Program-made: the position numbers and the translations under genes
In this document: positions 26,093 to 35,322 of the stretch, in pieces
Layout: each line of letters opens with the position of its first letter
How positions within the stretch are numbered: the first letter of the stretch is position 1
NCBI RefSeq assembly: GCF_024508295.1
Contig: NZ_CP101990.1
Span: 2,976,001 to 3,040,000, forward strand
DNA: 64,000 bases
DNA from: Aeromicrobium duanguangcaii
GTDB lineage: Bacteria; Actinomycetota; Actinomycetes; Propionibacteriales; Nocardioidaceae
Reading direction: 5' to 3'
The notes under the pieces: generated by a model
The model's input: the letters and a program-made list of their open reading frames with translations, nothing else
Databases searched by the model: none
Told to the model about the DNA's origin: nothing

Positions 26093-27210
26093 GTGACCGG
26101 CTCCGAGTCGCCGGACCCCAGCCACGCCCGCACGTTCCTGCCGAAGGACTCCCGGGAGAACTGCCGCGCCCGGTCGGCCATCCGGGCCGGGTCGACCTCC
26201 AGCGCGCTCAGCGCGTCCGGCAGGTCCTCGTACGTGGCGCCCTCGTGGACCACACCGCCGCCGATCGCCTCGACACTCTCCCTCGCACCGCCCAGGGGCG
26301 AGACCACCACCGGCGTGCCCAGCGACATCGCCTCGACCGGCATGATGCCGAAGTCCTCCACCGCCATGAACACGAAGACGCCGGCGGCTTGGTAGAGCGC
26401 ATGGAGAGCCGGTGTGCTCGCGTGGCCGAAGAACGTCACGGGGACCCGCCGCTGCGCCGCGAGCGCCCTGAGTGCCGCCTCGTGGGGCCCCGATCCCGCG
26501 ATCACGGCGGGAAGTCCGAGGGCCTCGGCCACGTCGATCGCCGCGTCGAGCCGCTTGTACTCCACCAGCCGCGAGGCACCCAGCACGAACTGAGGTGGCA
26601 GCGCATCGAGCCTCGTGAGCTCCTCGGCGTCCACGACCTCCGTGCGCCAGTCATCGCGCGACTGGATGGTCTCGACGTCGACGGGCGGGTGGATGACGTG
26701 GGCGTCCACCCCCCACGCCTCCCGCATCCGACGTCGGATGAACTCGCTGTTGGCGGCGTAGGCGACCTTCTGCGAGGTCAGTCGCCGATCGTGTCCCTTG
26801 AAGAACGCGCGACCGGCCCGCGCGAGCCTCGAGTCTCCGCGCGCGTCGAACTCCGGCGCCCAGACGTACCGCGGCGGCGTGTGCACGTAGGCGAAGGACG
26901 CGATCCCGGACTCGGCGGCCCGCGACGCCAGGTAGTGGGACGAGGCGTGCGAGCTCACGACGACGCGGTCGACCCCGTCGAGATCGACCCGCTTCCACGC
27001 GTCGGAGAGGAACGGATAGGCCAGCGCCTTGGATCGCCGCAGCGGCGATCGCGCCAGCCAGGTCTCCTCGATCTCGGCGCTGAACCGCTCCGGGGCGTCG
27101 TTCCACAGGCACATCCGGTGGGCGGTCGGGAGGATCTGCGACAACTCCTCGAAGACGTTCTCCGAGCCCCCGATCGGCGCGAGCCACTCGTGCGCAAGCA
27201 GAGTGGTCAT
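26089..27210 (-). CDS. Glycosyltransferase family 4 (WbaZ-like)
   Basis: 373 residues. The start [20 protein letters not shown] with the Gly-Gly-S/A-E motif, the [17 protein letters not shown] segment and the C-terminal [31 protein letters not shown] and [19 protein letters not shown] are characteristic of WbaZ-type GT4 enzymes, which add mannose or related sugars. AGGGAG lies four bases before the ATG. It is first of a two-gene operon and diverges from ugd across 125 bp. Confidence 0.87.
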   Translation of the reverse strand: MTTLLAHEWLAPIGGSENVFEELSQILPTAHRMCLWNDAPERFSAEIEETWLARSPLRRSKALAYPFLSDAWKRVDLDGVDRVVVSSHASSHYLASRAAESGIASFAYVHTPPRYVWAPEFDARGDSRLARAGRAFFKGHDRRLTSQKVAYAANSEFIRRRMREAWGVDAHVIHPPVDVETIQSRDDWRTEVVDAEELTRLDALPPQFVLGASRLVEYKRLDAAIDVAEALGLPAVIAGSGPHEAALRALAAQRRVPVTFFGHASTPALHALYQAAGVFVFMAVEDFGIMPVEAMSLGTPVVVSPLGGARESVEAIGGGVVHEGATYEDLPDALSALEVDPARMADRARQFSRESFGRNVRAWLGSGDSEPVT

Positions 27211-27335
27211 CTCGCTCCCTACGTCACCGGACAGGTCTGGCCATGCTAGCCAGCGGGACGCTCCCGGAGGGTCGTCGGTGCATCGGCGATCAGGATCGCG
27301 TCCAGCCCCAGAGGTGCGTCACCTACGCTTGGCCC

Positions 27336-28502
27336 ATGAAGATCGCCGTCGCCGGCAGCGGGTATGTCGGCCTCTCGAACGCCGTGGTGCTGGCCCAGCA
27401 CCACGAGGTGCACCTCGTGGACATCGACCCGGCGAAGGTCGAGCTCGTGAACGCGGGACGCTCCCCCATCGAGGATGTCGAGCTCGAGGAATACCTGCGT
27501 TCGCGGCCGCTGTCGCTGCGCGCCACCCTCGACGCCGAGGCGGCCTACACCGGCGCCGACTACGTCATCGTGGCCACGCCCACCGACTACGACCCGGTGA
27601 CCAACTACTTCAACACCGGCTCGGTCGAGACGGTCGTCCAGACGGCCCTGTCGTTCAACCCCGACGCGCACATCGTCATCAAGTCGACGATCCCCGTCGG
27701 CTTCACCGAGGGCCTGCGAGCCGAGTTCCCGGACGCCTCGATCATGTTCTCGCCCGAGTTCCTGCGCGAGGGACGTGCGCTCCACGACAACCTGCACCCG
27801 TCACGCATCGTGGTCGGCGACCAGGGTGGGGCCGGCAAGGTGTTCGCCGATCTGCTGGTCCAGGGCGCCGAGGCCGATGACATCCCCGTCCTGCTGACCG
27901 AGTCCACCGCGGCTGAGGCGATCAAGCTCTTCGCCAACACCTATCTCGCGATGCGCGTGGCCTACTTCAACGAGCTCGACACGTACGCCTCGCACAAGGG
28001 CATCGACGCGGCCCAGATCATCGAGGGCGTCAGTCTCGACCCCCGCATCGGCCACCACTACAACAACCCCAGCTTCGGGTACGGCGGCTACTGCCTGCCC
28101 AAGGACACCAAGCAGCTGCACGCGAACTACCAGGACGTCCCGCAGAACCTCATCAGCGCGATCGTCGAGTCCAACACGACCCGCAAGGACTTCATCGCGT
28201 CGGACATCCTCGCGCGGGACCCGAAGGTCGTCGGCATCTATCGCCTGATCATGAAGGCCGGATCGGACAACTTCCGCGAGTCGTCGGTCCAGGGGATCAT
28301 GAAGCGGCTCAAGGCCAAGGGCATCGAGGTCATCGTCCACGAGCCGGCCCTCGCGGAGGACTCCTTCTTCAACTCCGAGGTCGTGAACGATCTCGAGGAG
28401 TTCAAGCAGCGTGCCGACCTGATCGTCGCCAACCGCCGGACCGAGGTCCTCGCGGACGTCAGCGAGAAGGTCTACACGCGCGACATCTACGGGCGCGACT
28501 GA
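27336..28502 (+). CDS. ugd: UDP-glucose 6-dehydrogenase
   Basis: 388 residues, the length of the short bacterial Ugd class. The N-terminal Rossmann fold is [20 protein letters not shown], with [16 protein letters not shown] and [20 protein letters not shown] following. The catalytic Cys is Cys253 in [14 protein letters not shown]. It oxidises UDP-glucose to UDP-glucuronate with two NAD+, supplying a uronic acid donor, so the polymer made here is probably acidic. ATG 27336 has TACGCT (27324-27329) six bases upstream. It ends three bases from the convergent deaminase gene with no hairpin between. Confidence 0.95.
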   Translation: MKIAVAGSGYVGLSNAVVLAQHHEVHLVDIDPAKVELVNAGRSPIEDVELEEYLRSRPLSLRATLDAEAAYTGADYVIVATPTDYDPVTNYFNTGSVETVVQTALSFNPDAHIVIKSTIPVGFTEGLRAEFPDASIMFSPEFLREGRALHDNLHPSRIVVGDQGGAGKVFADLLVQGAEADDIPVLLTESTAAEAIKLFANTYLAMRVAYFNELDTYASHKGIDAAQIIEGVSLDPRIGHHYNNPSFGYGGYCLPKDTKQLHANYQDVPQNLISAIVESNTTRKDFIASDILARDPKVVGIYRLIMKAGSDNFRESSVQGIMKRLKAKGIEVIVHEPALAEDSFFNSEVVNDLEEFKQRADLIVANRRTEVLADVSEKVYTRDIYGRD

Positions 28503-28505
28503 CCG

Positions 28506-29441
28506 TCAGCGGAACGCCGACGCCAGCGAGTTCGCCGCGAGCGTGGCCAGGTCCTCGGGCGTCAGCCCGAGCGCCTCGCGCACGGCGGTGATGTTGTCGT
28601 CGAGGTAGCCGCCGAAGTAGGCCGGATCGTCGGAGTGGATGCTGACGTTCAGGCCCAGCTCCAGCATGTGCTTGAGCGGGTGGTCCTCCATCCGTGCGAT
28701 GCCCTTGAGGCGCACGTTGGACAGCGGGCAGACCGTCAGCGGCACCCGGTCGCGCACGAGGCGAGCGACGAGGTCGGGATCCTCCAGGCAGCGGACGCCG
28801 TGGTCGATGCGCTCGACGCCCAGCACGTCGAGGGCCTCGCGGATGTAGTCGGCCGGGCCCTCCTCGCCGGCGTGGGCCACGCGGTGCAGTCCGTGCGCGG
28901 CGGCCAGGTCGAAGACGTCCTTGAACAGACGGGGCGGGTAGTCCCGCTCGGCCGAGTCCAGGCCGATCCCGATGATCGGGGCGCCCATCTCGATCAGCTC
29001 CGAGAGCACCTCGACCGCCTCGGCCGGCGGGCGGTCACGCAGGAAGCAGGCGATGAGCGCCGCCTCGACGCCGGTCTCGGACGGCGACCGCTTGATCGCC
29101 GCGCCCAGCCCCTCCATCACCGTCGACAGCTCGACACCGCGCACCAGGTGGGCCTGCGGGTCGAAGAACAGCTCGGCCCGCGCCACGTTCGCCTGCGCCG
29201 CGCGGTGCAGGTACGCCAGGGCGAGGTCCGTGAAGTCCTGCGCCCTCACCAGCACTTGCATGTTCGCGTAGTACAGGTCCAGGAAGGACTGCAGGTCGTC
29301 GAACTCGTACCGGGCCCGCAGATCGTCCAGCCCCGCGTACGGCAGGTCGATGCCGTTGCGCTCGGCCAGCTCGTAGATGAGCTCCGGCTCGAGGGTGCCC
29401 TCGATGTGGACGTGGAGCTCGGCAGCAGGATGCGGGGTCAT
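28506..29441 (-). CDS. Adenosine/adenine deaminase family enzyme, features of adenine deaminase
   Basis: 311 residues. Zn ligands are visible in AELHVHIEGT (His10, His12), a His in HRVAHAGEEG, and the final SIHSDDPAYFGGYLDDN, with catalytic Glu in HAGEE. Adenosine deaminases usually have N-T-D-D-P at that last site and an R-F-x-P strand early on. Here the SDDPAYFGGY ending and ELFFDPQAHLVRGV strand are those of fungal Aah1/bacterial adenine deaminases, so hypoxanthine formation from adenine is the more likely reaction. AGAGGA precedes ATG 29441 by five bases. It stands alone on this strand. Confidence 0.85.
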   Translation of the reverse strand: MTPHPAAELHVHIEGTLEPELIYELAERNGIDLPYAGLDDLRARYEFDDLQSFLDLYYANMQVLVRAQDFTDLALAYLHRAAQANVARAELFFDPQAHLVRGVELSTVMEGLGAAIKRSPSETGVEAALIACFLRDRPPAEAVEVLSELIEMGAPIIGIGLDSAERDYPPRLFKDVFDLAAAHGLHRVAHAGEEGPADYIREALDVLGVERIDHGVRCLEDPDLVARLVRDRVPLTVCPLSNVRLKGIARMEDHPLKHMLELGLNVSIHSDDPAYFGGYLDDNITAVREALGLTPEDLATLAANSLASAFR

Positions 29442-29527
29442 CGGTTCCTCTCGGCGCATGGCGCGACACGAGCCCGCGACAGGATCGTCGTGGGCTCCCC
29501 GCAAGGCTACCGACCGGGTGGGTATCA

Positions 29528-29544
29528 CCACCGTCGTGCGGTGG
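29528..29544 (-). terminator. Small hairpin immediately after the unknown gene at 29546-30106
   Basis: CCACCG and CGGTGG pair around a five-base loop, starting one base after the stop codon of the leftward gene. The stem is short and has no T run, so it is a weak terminator candidate. Confidence 0.35.
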
Positions 29545-29545
29545 C

Positions 29546-30106
29546 TCAGGCCAGGGCAGGCGTCCGCAGCCGTGCCAGCAACAGCAGCTGGAGGTCCTCC
29601 GGCTCGAGGCGAACGGTGTGGTGCGCCGGGCCGTGGCTCTCGGGCAGGTCGCCCAGCACCACGTTCGTGCCGTCCGAGAGCAGGACCGCGCTGCCTTCGG
29701 CCAACGCGCAGGCGACCAGTCGGCCGGGGCCACCGGGGACGATCGCCGCGAAGTCGATGACCAGGCGCGCCATCACGCGCGGCTCGGTCACGAAGGTGAA
29801 CCGGCGCCAGCCGTCCGGGTCGACGGACTCGACCACGACGTCACCCTCGGAGCGGAAGTAACAGTGCACGGAAGGGCCGTCGATGACGGTGACGTCGTCG
29901 ACGCGGGTCTCGTAGAGGCTCATCGGGTCGACGTCACCGACGGCGGCGAGCACCTCGGCGACGTTCTTCCTCAGCAGCCGGCCACTGGGCCCGGGCTGCA
30001 CGAGCTCGCGATCGACGAACCGCCGGTCATGGACCGATCCGATCATCGGGGCACCGGTCGGCGCCACGACGAGCTCGGGGTTCGACGCCCTCCACCAGGA
30101 AGCCAT
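29546..30106 (-). CDS. Protein of unknown function
   Basis: 186 residues; I do not recognise the family. It has no signal peptide or membrane helix. Composition is mixed alpha/beta, with a possible beta-rich middle (SVHCYFRSEGDVVVESVD, WRRFTFVTEP, RLVACALAEGSAVLLSDG) and a C-terminal helix EPEDLQLLLLARLR. ATG 30106 is chosen because GGAGG lies nine bases upstream; the open frame extends further but without a better site. Codon use and GC are like its neighbours, so it is a real gene rather than a shadow. It sits downstream of the esterase gene (78 bp) and upstream of the adenine deaminase gene, all leftward. Confidence 0.65.
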   Translation of the reverse strand: MASWWRASNPELVVAPTGAPMIGSVHDRRFVDRELVQPGPSGRLLRKNVAEVLAAVGDVDPMSLYETRVDDVTVIDGPSVHCYFRSEGDVVVESVDPDGWRRFTFVTEPRVMARLVIDFAAIVPGGPGRLVACALAEGSAVLLSDGTNVVLGDLPESHGPAHHTVRLEPEDLQLLLLARLRTPALA

Positions 30107-30184
30107 CGTGTTCCACCTCCACATCGGCGCCCCCTGCGCCGTCATACATGAGACCACGCAGACCGGCTCGCATGACGCGTTTTG

Positions 30185-31168
30185 TCACATTTGTCCCAGA
30201 TGCCCCAGAAACTCGATGGAGGCGTCGAGCACCTCGCGGGACTGCGGGCGCGTCAGGTCGAACTGGAACTCATGACCCAGACCGGGGAAGAAGTGCGGCT
30301 CGTTCGTGACGCCCAGGTCCTTCAGCCGCTTCGCGAACGCGCGGCCCTGCTCGGTCAGCGGGTCGTCGTCGCCACCGCTGAGCAGGGTGGGCGGGTAGGC
30401 GGCCGTGGCGTGGTCGACGACGGACGCCTGCTTCACGCGCGGATCGGTGAAGTCCTTCGTCCCGAGGTACGCCCAGCCGACCGTGCGCACGAACCAGCCG
30501 CCCGCGCCGCCGGCGTTCACCACCATCGGCGGGTCGTAGGGCCCGCAGTGCAGCATCGTCCCCCGCAACTGGGCGGGCTCGAGCGCCGACTCGACGCCGA
30601 CCTCGCTCGCGTACTTCGGATTGGTCACCACCGCCGCGTACTGGGCCGCGATCTGGGATCCGGCCGAGTCGCCGGCCAGCACGATGCGATCGGGGTCGAC
30701 CCCCAGCTCGGCCGCGTTCTCCTGCACGTACCGCAGCGCGTCACCCAACTGGCGCAACGGCACCGGATAGTGGTGGTCCGGCGCGAGCGAGTAGTCGATG
30801 CCGATGCCCACGTACCCGTGCTGGGCCAACAGCCGCAGGTACGGCGCGGGCTGGGACTTGTCACCGCCGATCCAGGCGCCGCCGTGCACCCACACGATCG
30901 CCGGCAAGGGCTTCGTCTGGTCCTCGGGCGACCACACGTCGAGCGTCTCGTCCTTGCCCGTGCCGTAGGCGAGGTCGGTGCGACCGGTCACGCCGGTCGC
31001 CGACATGCCCTTGACCTCACCGGTGTCTGTCAGCGAGAACAGCCAGTTGATGACGAAGACCCCGGGCCGCGGGCTGAATTGGGCCCACACTCCGACGGAG
31101 AGCAGTGCCACCAACAGCACCAGGAAGCCCCGAAGCACCCACCGACCCACCAGCCGCGCGATTCTCAC
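30185..31168 (-). CDS. Alpha/beta hydrolase, HSL-type esterase/lipase, membrane anchored
   Basis: 327 residues. An N-terminal hydrophobic helix (LRGFLVLLVALLSVGVWAQF) acts as signal or anchor. The hormone-sensitive-lipase-type oxyanion motif is IVWVHGGAWIGGDK; the nucleophile Ser lies in VLAGDSAGSQIAA; later LLSGGDDDPL and PGLGHEFQF supply Asp and His. It hydrolyses ester bonds, probably outside or at the membrane. GTG 31168 has TACGCT (31175-31180) six bases upstream, indicating a leaderless transcript. The substrate is unknown. The gene lies downstream of the acyl-CoA ligase operon behind a strong hairpin, so it belongs to a separate unit. Confidence 0.85.
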   Translation of the reverse strand: MRIARLVGRWVLRGFLVLLVALLSVGVWAQFSPRPGVFVINWLFSLTDTGEVKGMSATGVTGRTDLAYGTGKDETLDVWSPEDQTKPLPAIVWVHGGAWIGGDKSQPAPYLRLLAQHGYVGIGIDYSLAPDHHYPVPLRQLGDALRYVQENAAELGVDPDRIVLAGDSAGSQIAAQYAAVVTNPKYASEVGVESALEPAQLRGTMLHCGPYDPPMVVNAGGAGGWFVRTVGWAYLGTKDFTDPRVKQASVVDHATAAYPPTLLSGGDDDPLTEQGRAFAKRLKDLGVTNEPHFFPGLGHEFQFDLTRPQSREVLDASIEFLGHLGQM

Positions 31169-31223
31169 GGCCCGAGCGTAGTGGCAGATCTCGGCCTGCC
31201 CCGGGACACGGCCGCGATCATCT

Positions 31224-31268
31224 GAGGGACGCGGACCGCCCGGACGAGCCGAGCGGTCCGCCTCCCTC
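31224..31268 (-). terminator. Terminator of the acyl-CoA ligase operon
   Basis: Arms 31224-31239 and 31253-31268 pair at 15 of 16 positions with a 13-base loop, starting two bases after the ligase stop codon. No T tract follows. It separates the ligase operon from the esterase promoter. Confidence 0.65.
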
Positions 31269-31270
31269 TG

Positions 31271-33397
31271 TCACTCGGCGGCCCAGGTCACCAGGGCGTC
31301 GAGTGCCTCGATCCGCTCGGCCGAGACCAGGAGGGGATTGACCTCCAGGGCCACCAGCTCGTCACCGAGCGCATGGGCGAGCGCACCGATCTGGGTGACC
31401 ACGCGCGCCAGCTCGTCGATGTCGACCGCCTCGCCACCGCGCGCCCCCTGCAGGACCCGCAGTCCGCGCAGCGAGCCGATCGCTCGACGCACCTCGTCCT
31501 GAGCCACCGGCAGGACGCGCAGCGCACTCTCGCCGAGCAACTCGACCCAGACGCCGCCGAGGGCGACCGCGAGAGTGAGGCCCCACGCCGGGTCACGCAC
31601 CACGCCGACCAGGAGCTCGGTCCCACCGCTGCGTTGCGGTTGCACCAGGACCTGAGCTCCCTCGTGACCGGCCCGGGCCGTCGCCCCCAGGACCTGCTCG
31701 ACGGCCTCGCGCACCTGCTCCGCCGATGCGAGGTCGAGTTTCACTCCCCCGATGTCGCTCTTGTGCTCGAGCCCCTCGACGGCCGCCTTCACGACCACCG
31801 GATAACCGATGCGCTCCGCGGCCGCGACGGCGTCGTCCGCCGACGAGACCAGCTCGGCCGGGACCATGGGCACCCCGTTCGCCGCGAGGAACTTCGCGGC
31901 CGACGCCTCCGACCACGACCCCCGGCGCTCAGGCAGGCCGTCGGGGAACGCCGCGGTCACCTGCGGCGGCTGCTGCCGGCCCGCGCGGTGGTTCCGCAGC
32001 GTCTCGGACCACCTCACCGCATGCCCGAGCGCGGTCAGCCCGTGCTCGATGCCGCCCGCGACCTGGGGATAGTCCGAGCCCGCCTGGATCATCCGGCCCG
32101 TCTCGTTGATGTCCGTCAGGACGTTCCCGACCGGGATGATCGGCGTGGACGCCTCGCGAATCGTGGCCGCGTTGCGGGAGTACAACTCCAGGGCCAGCTG
32201 CGGATCGGGAGTCTGCCGCGGCAGGTCCTGCAACATCATGACGAAGTCGATCCCCGGATCGGCCGCCACCACCTGCAGCGCACGGCCCATCAGCTCACGG
32301 TCCAGCAGCACGTAGCCCGTGACATCGAGCGGATTGTTCGGTGTGGCGAACGACGGCAACACCTCCCGCAACCGTGCCGTCGTCTCATCGGTGAACTCCG
32401 GCAGGTCCAGCCCTTCGTCCTCCGCGCGATCGGCGATGATCTCGGAGGCACCACCCGACGGCGTGACCACGCCGACCCGCTTGCCCGGCAGGGGACCTGT
32501 CGCGGCGAGCATGCCGGCCGTGATGATGAGGTCCTCCAGGGAAACCACCCGGATGACCCCGAGCTGCTCGAACGCCGCGGCCACTGTCTTGTCGTCACCG
32601 ACCAGAGCACCGGTGTGCGCCTGAGCCGTCCGCGACGCCTTCACGCTGCGGCCGATCTTCAGTGCCACGATCGGCTTGCCCGCCTCGAGCGCGGCGCGCG
32701 CCACCTCGGCGAACTCCTCGGGCTTGCGCACCGACTCCAGGAACAGGGCGATCGCCTTGGTCTTGGGGTCGGCGACCAGACCACGGACCACGTCGGTCAC
32801 GGACATGACCGTCTCGTTGCCCATGGCGACCAGCAGCGAGATCCCGATGTTGCGCGACTGCGCGAACGACAGCACGCTGCTGGCGAGCGCGCCGCTCTGC
32901 AGCACCACGCCGACCGAGCCGGCGATGAGCGGTTGCGGGATCGGGAGGCCGTACGGAGTGATCCCGTCGGCCGCATTGATGAAGCCGTTCCCGTTCGGGC
33001 CGAGGATCGTCACGTCGAGCTCCTCGGCCAGGTCGAGCAGCTCGCGCTCGCGGACCGCTCCCTCGCCACCGACCTCGCCGTAGCCGGCCGTGAGGACGAC
33101 GTAGTGACGCGTGCCCAGCTCCGCACCGAGACGGATCACCTCGGGCACGACGCCGATCGGCGTCATGACGTAGACCAGATCCACCGCGGCGGGGATGTCC
33201 GCCAGCGAGGCGAAGGCCGGGGTGTCGTGCACCTCGGTGGCCTTCGGGTTGACCAGGTAGACGTCTCCGGCGAATCCGTTGACCCGCAGGTTGTTGAACG
33301 TGGCGACCGACCAGCCCGACTTGTCCGTCGCGCCGACGAGCGCGACGGACTTCGGGCGGAAGAACGCCATCGGGTCGATGGTCGAGGTCCCGGTCAT
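31271..33397 (-). CDS. NDP-forming acyl-CoA ligase (acetyl-CoA synthetase-type, ATP-grasp)
   Basis: 708 residues. The N-terminal CoA-binding domain (RPKSVALVGATDKSGWSVA, VYLVNPKA), the succinyl-CoA-ligase-like middle (GVVLQSGALASSVLSFA, RTAQAHTGALVGDD with the phospho-His region, RVGVVTPSGGASEI) and a C-terminal ATP-grasp_5 domain (YPVVVKAAVEGLEHKSDIGG, LEVNPLLV) are all on one chain. This class activates carboxylic acids to CoA thioesters with ATP to ADP. ATG 33397 overlaps the stop of the acyl-CoA dehydrogenase gene (ATGA). Together they form an operon under a CTAGA-N7-TCTAG operator, so this is probably the activating step of the catabolic system at 31-45 kb. Confidence 0.9.
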   Translation of the reverse strand: MTGTSTIDPMAFFRPKSVALVGATDKSGWSVATFNNLRVNGFAGDVYLVNPKATEVHDTPAFASLADIPAAVDLVYVMTPIGVVPEVIRLGAELGTRHYVVLTAGYGEVGGEGAVRERELLDLAEELDVTILGPNGNGFINAADGITPYGLPIPQPLIAGSVGVVLQSGALASSVLSFAQSRNIGISLLVAMGNETVMSVTDVVRGLVADPKTKAIALFLESVRKPEEFAEVARAALEAGKPIVALKIGRSVKASRTAQAHTGALVGDDKTVAAAFEQLGVIRVVSLEDLIITAGMLAATGPLPGKRVGVVTPSGGASEIIADRAEDEGLDLPEFTDETTARLREVLPSFATPNNPLDVTGYVLLDRELMGRALQVVAADPGIDFVMMLQDLPRQTPDPQLALELYSRNAATIREASTPIIPVGNVLTDINETGRMIQAGSDYPQVAGGIEHGLTALGHAVRWSETLRNHRAGRQQPPQVTAAFPDGLPERRGSWSEASAAKFLAANGVPMVPAELVSSADDAVAAAERIGYPVVVKAAVEGLEHKSDIGGVKLDLASAEQVREAVEQVLGATARAGHEGAQVLVQPQRSGGTELLVGVVRDPAWGLTLAVALGGVWVELLGESALRVLPVAQDEVRRAIGSLRGLRVLQGARGGEAVDIDELARVVTQIGALAHALGDELVALEVNPLLVSAERIEALDALVTWAAE

Positions 33398-34566
33398 GAC
33401 AGCGACGCCCCCACGGTGGTGTGACCGCGCAGGAGGTTGCGCGCGATCGTGCGCTTCTGGATCTCGTCGGTGCCCTCGAAGATGCGCAGCAGGCGCAGCT
33501 CGCGGTACCAGCGCTCGAGCGGCAGCTCCTTCGTGTAGCCCATGCCGCCGTGGATCTGCAGCACGCGGTCGACCACACGGTTGGCCATGTTCGTGCCGTA
33601 GAGCTTCGCGATCGACGAGGAGTGCCGGGCATCGACGCCCTGCTCCACCTGCCACGCCGCCCGCAGGGTCAGCCAGCGTGCCGCCTCCAGCTCGACCGCA
33701 CTGTCGGCGATGTGCCACTGGATCGCCTGGTACTCGGCGATCGGCTTGCCCATCGAGACGCGGCTGTTCGCCTGCTCGATCGCCATCTCGATCATGCGCT
33801 CGGCGGCGCCCAGCGCCCCGGCCGGGATCATGAACCGGCCCTGGCCGATCCACTGCATCGCCAGGTCGAAGCCGTGGCCCTCCTCGCCGAGGATGTTGCG
33901 GTGCGGCACGCGCACGTCCTGGAAGCTGAGGGACGCCGGCCCCCACTCGCCCATCGTCGGGATGGGCGTGGACTCCCAGCCCATGGCCCGGTCGACGAGG
34001 AAGCACGTGACGCCGCCGTTGGCGCCGCGCTCGGGGTTCGTCACGGCGAACACCATGACGAAGTCCGCCTCGTTGCCGTTCGTGATGAAGATCTTCTCGC
34101 CGTTGATGATCCACTCGTCGCCGTCGCGCACGGCCCGCGTGCGGATGTTCCGGGCGTCCGAGCCGGCACCGGGCTCGGTGATCGCGAAGCAGCTGCGCCG
34201 CTCGCCCTCGATCGTGGGGATCAGGAACTCCTGCTTCTGCTCCTCGGTTCCCGCGTAGAGGATGTTGTCGGCCGAGCCGCCGAAGCGGAACGGGACGAAC
34301 GTTCGACCGGACTCGCCCGCGATGATCGCCGACATGATCGGTCCTGCGGCCATGCCGCCGTACTCCTCGGGGGTGTTGATGCCCCAGTAGCCGTGCTTGC
34401 GTGCCTTGGCCTGCAGATCGCGCAGGGTCTCCAGGTCGATGCCCGGTCGCCCCTCACGCTCGTTGAGCAGCACCGTGGACTCCAACGGCATGACTTCACG
34501 GGTGATGAACTGGCGCACGGCGTCCTTGACGGCACGCTGTTCCTCACTGAGTTCGAAGTCGATCAT
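33394..34566 (-). CDS. Acyl-CoA dehydrogenase (FadE-type)
   Basis: 390 residues, standard ACAD length. Features are FAITEPGAGSDARNIRTRAV, the EWIINGEKIFITNG strand, DVRVPHRNILGEEGHGF, GKPIAEYQAIQWHIADSAVE, QIHGGMGYTKELPLERWYRE and LLRIFEGTDEIQ, where the Glu is the usual catalytic base. It is an FAD enzyme making the 2,3-double bond in an acyl-CoA and needs ETF. ATG 34566 has an excellent AAAGGAG. It is first in an operon with the NDP-forming ligase. The promoter (TTGACG-N17-GATGCT) and an operator just downstream face the divergent TetR gene. Confidence 0.94.
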   Translation of the reverse strand: MIDFELSEEQRAVKDAVRQFITREVMPLESTVLLNEREGRPGIDLETLRDLQAKARKHGYWGINTPEEYGGMAAGPIMSAIIAGESGRTFVPFRFGGSADNILYAGTEEQKQEFLIPTIEGERRSCFAITEPGAGSDARNIRTRAVRDGDEWIINGEKIFITNGNEADFVMVFAVTNPERGANGGVTCFLVDRAMGWESTPIPTMGEWGPASLSFQDVRVPHRNILGEEGHGFDLAMQWIGQGRFMIPAGALGAAERMIEMAIEQANSRVSMGKPIAEYQAIQWHIADSAVELEAARWLTLRAAWQVEQGVDARHSSSIAKLYGTNMANRVVDRVLQIHGGMGYTKELPLERWYRELRLLRIFEGTDEIQKRTIARNLLRGHTTVGASLS

Positions 34567-34590
34567 GTTCTCTCCTTTGAGAATGGCTTT

Positions 34591-34607
34591 CTAGAACTTC
34601 CCTCTAG
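34591..34607. promoter_or_regulatory. TetR-type operator CTAGA-N7-TCTAG (acyl-CoA dehydrogenase operon)
   Basis: The sequence CTAGAACTTCCCTCTAG forms a 17-bp dyad. It also reads as a direct repeat of TCTAGAAC with a 13-bp period (34590 and 34603). It lies about 10 bases downstream of the leftward -10 box, where a repressor would block initiation or elongation. Matching sites occur at 45163-45179 and 45296-45312. Confidence 0.65.
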
Positions 34608-34617
34608 AACTGTGTTT

Positions 34618-34646
34618 AGCATCACGCACGCTTTCCCTGCCGTCAA
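34618..34646 (-). promoter_or_regulatory. Promoter of the acyl-CoA dehydrogenase-ligase operon
   Basis: Leftward -35 TTGACG (34646-34641), 17-base spacer and -10 GATGCT (34623-34618). The predicted start is about 34611, just before the CTAGA-N7-TCTAG operator. The TetR gene in the other direction has a -10-like TATGCT at 34661-34666. Confidence 0.55.
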
Positions 34647-34700
34647 GGGGCGATTCGGCCTATGCTGAACCAGCCCTGATGCCGAATGACCGGAGCACCG

Positions 34701-35315
34701 ATGCCCGCACCCGAATCGACGCGCCCCAGCGGACGCCGTTGGGCCAAGACCGAGGAGACCCGTCGGCAGGTCCTCGAGGCGGCCGCCGACGTGTTCATCG
34801 AGCAGGGCTACACCCAGGCCGGGATCTCCGACGTCGTCGAGCGCGCCGGGTCGAGCGTCGGCAGCGTCTACCACCACTTCGGAGGCAAGGCCGAGCTGTA
34901 CACCGCGCTCTGGGAGGACTACGTCGCCCGGCTGGCGCGAGCCGCCGCGGGCGCCGTCGCCGACATGCGCAACTCCGGCACGACCGACCCGCTGGCCCAG
35001 TTCGAGGCGGGCACCCTGGCCTACCTCGAGGCCGTCTGGCGCGACCGCCGGCTGTTCCCGATCTTCTACTCCGGGGACGCCCCGCCCGGGTTCGAGACCC
35101 TGCGCCGTGAACGCAGCGCGGAGTGGGTTCGGCGCAACCTGAAGGTCTTGGGGCTGGGCAACAGCGTCGAGGACCGGATGACCGTCGCGTCGCTGACCAG
35201 CCTCGTGGGTGAGGCGGCCCGGTTCTCCGCCGAGTGCAAGACCGTGGCCCAGGCCAAGCGGGTCGCTCGACATGCCGTCGAGCTGATCCGCCGCCTGAAC
35301 CCCGGCCCTGACTGA
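34701..35315 (+). CDS. TetR/AcrR-family transcriptional regulator
   Basis: 204 residues. The N-terminal helix-turn-helix is clear: TRRQVLEAAADVFIEQGYTQ, then ISDVVERAGSSVGSVYHHFG and KAELYTALW. The C-terminal ligand domain is helical, with an aromatic patch (RRLFPIFYSGDAPPGFE) that may line the pocket. ATG 34701 with CCGGAG six bases upstream is preferred; ATG 34686 would add five residues. It diverges from the acyl-CoA dehydrogenase operon and converges with the MaoC gene at the end of the ten-gene operon. It is therefore the best candidate to bind the CTAGA-N7-TCTAG operators at 34.6 and 45.2 kb, probably released by an acyl-CoA or free acid. This assignment is inference. Confidence 0.88.
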   Translation: MPAPESTRPSGRRWAKTEETRRQVLEAAADVFIEQGYTQAGISDVVERAGSSVGSVYHHFGGKAELYTALWEDYVARLARAAAGAVADMRNSGTTDPLAQFEAGTLAYLEAVWRDRRLFPIFYSGDAPPGFETLRRERSAEWVRRNLKVLGLGNSVEDRMTVASLTSLVGEAARFSAECKTVAQAKRVARHAVELIRRLNPGPD

Positions 35316-35322
35316 CGGAGAG

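Noticed and set aside
33398..34114. In-frame N-terminal extension of the NDP-forming ligase
   Set aside because: The frame is open but the sequence is Arg/Gly-rich and lies inside the acyl-CoA dehydrogenase gene on the same strand. Family similarity begins at 33397, where an ATGA overlap is typical.
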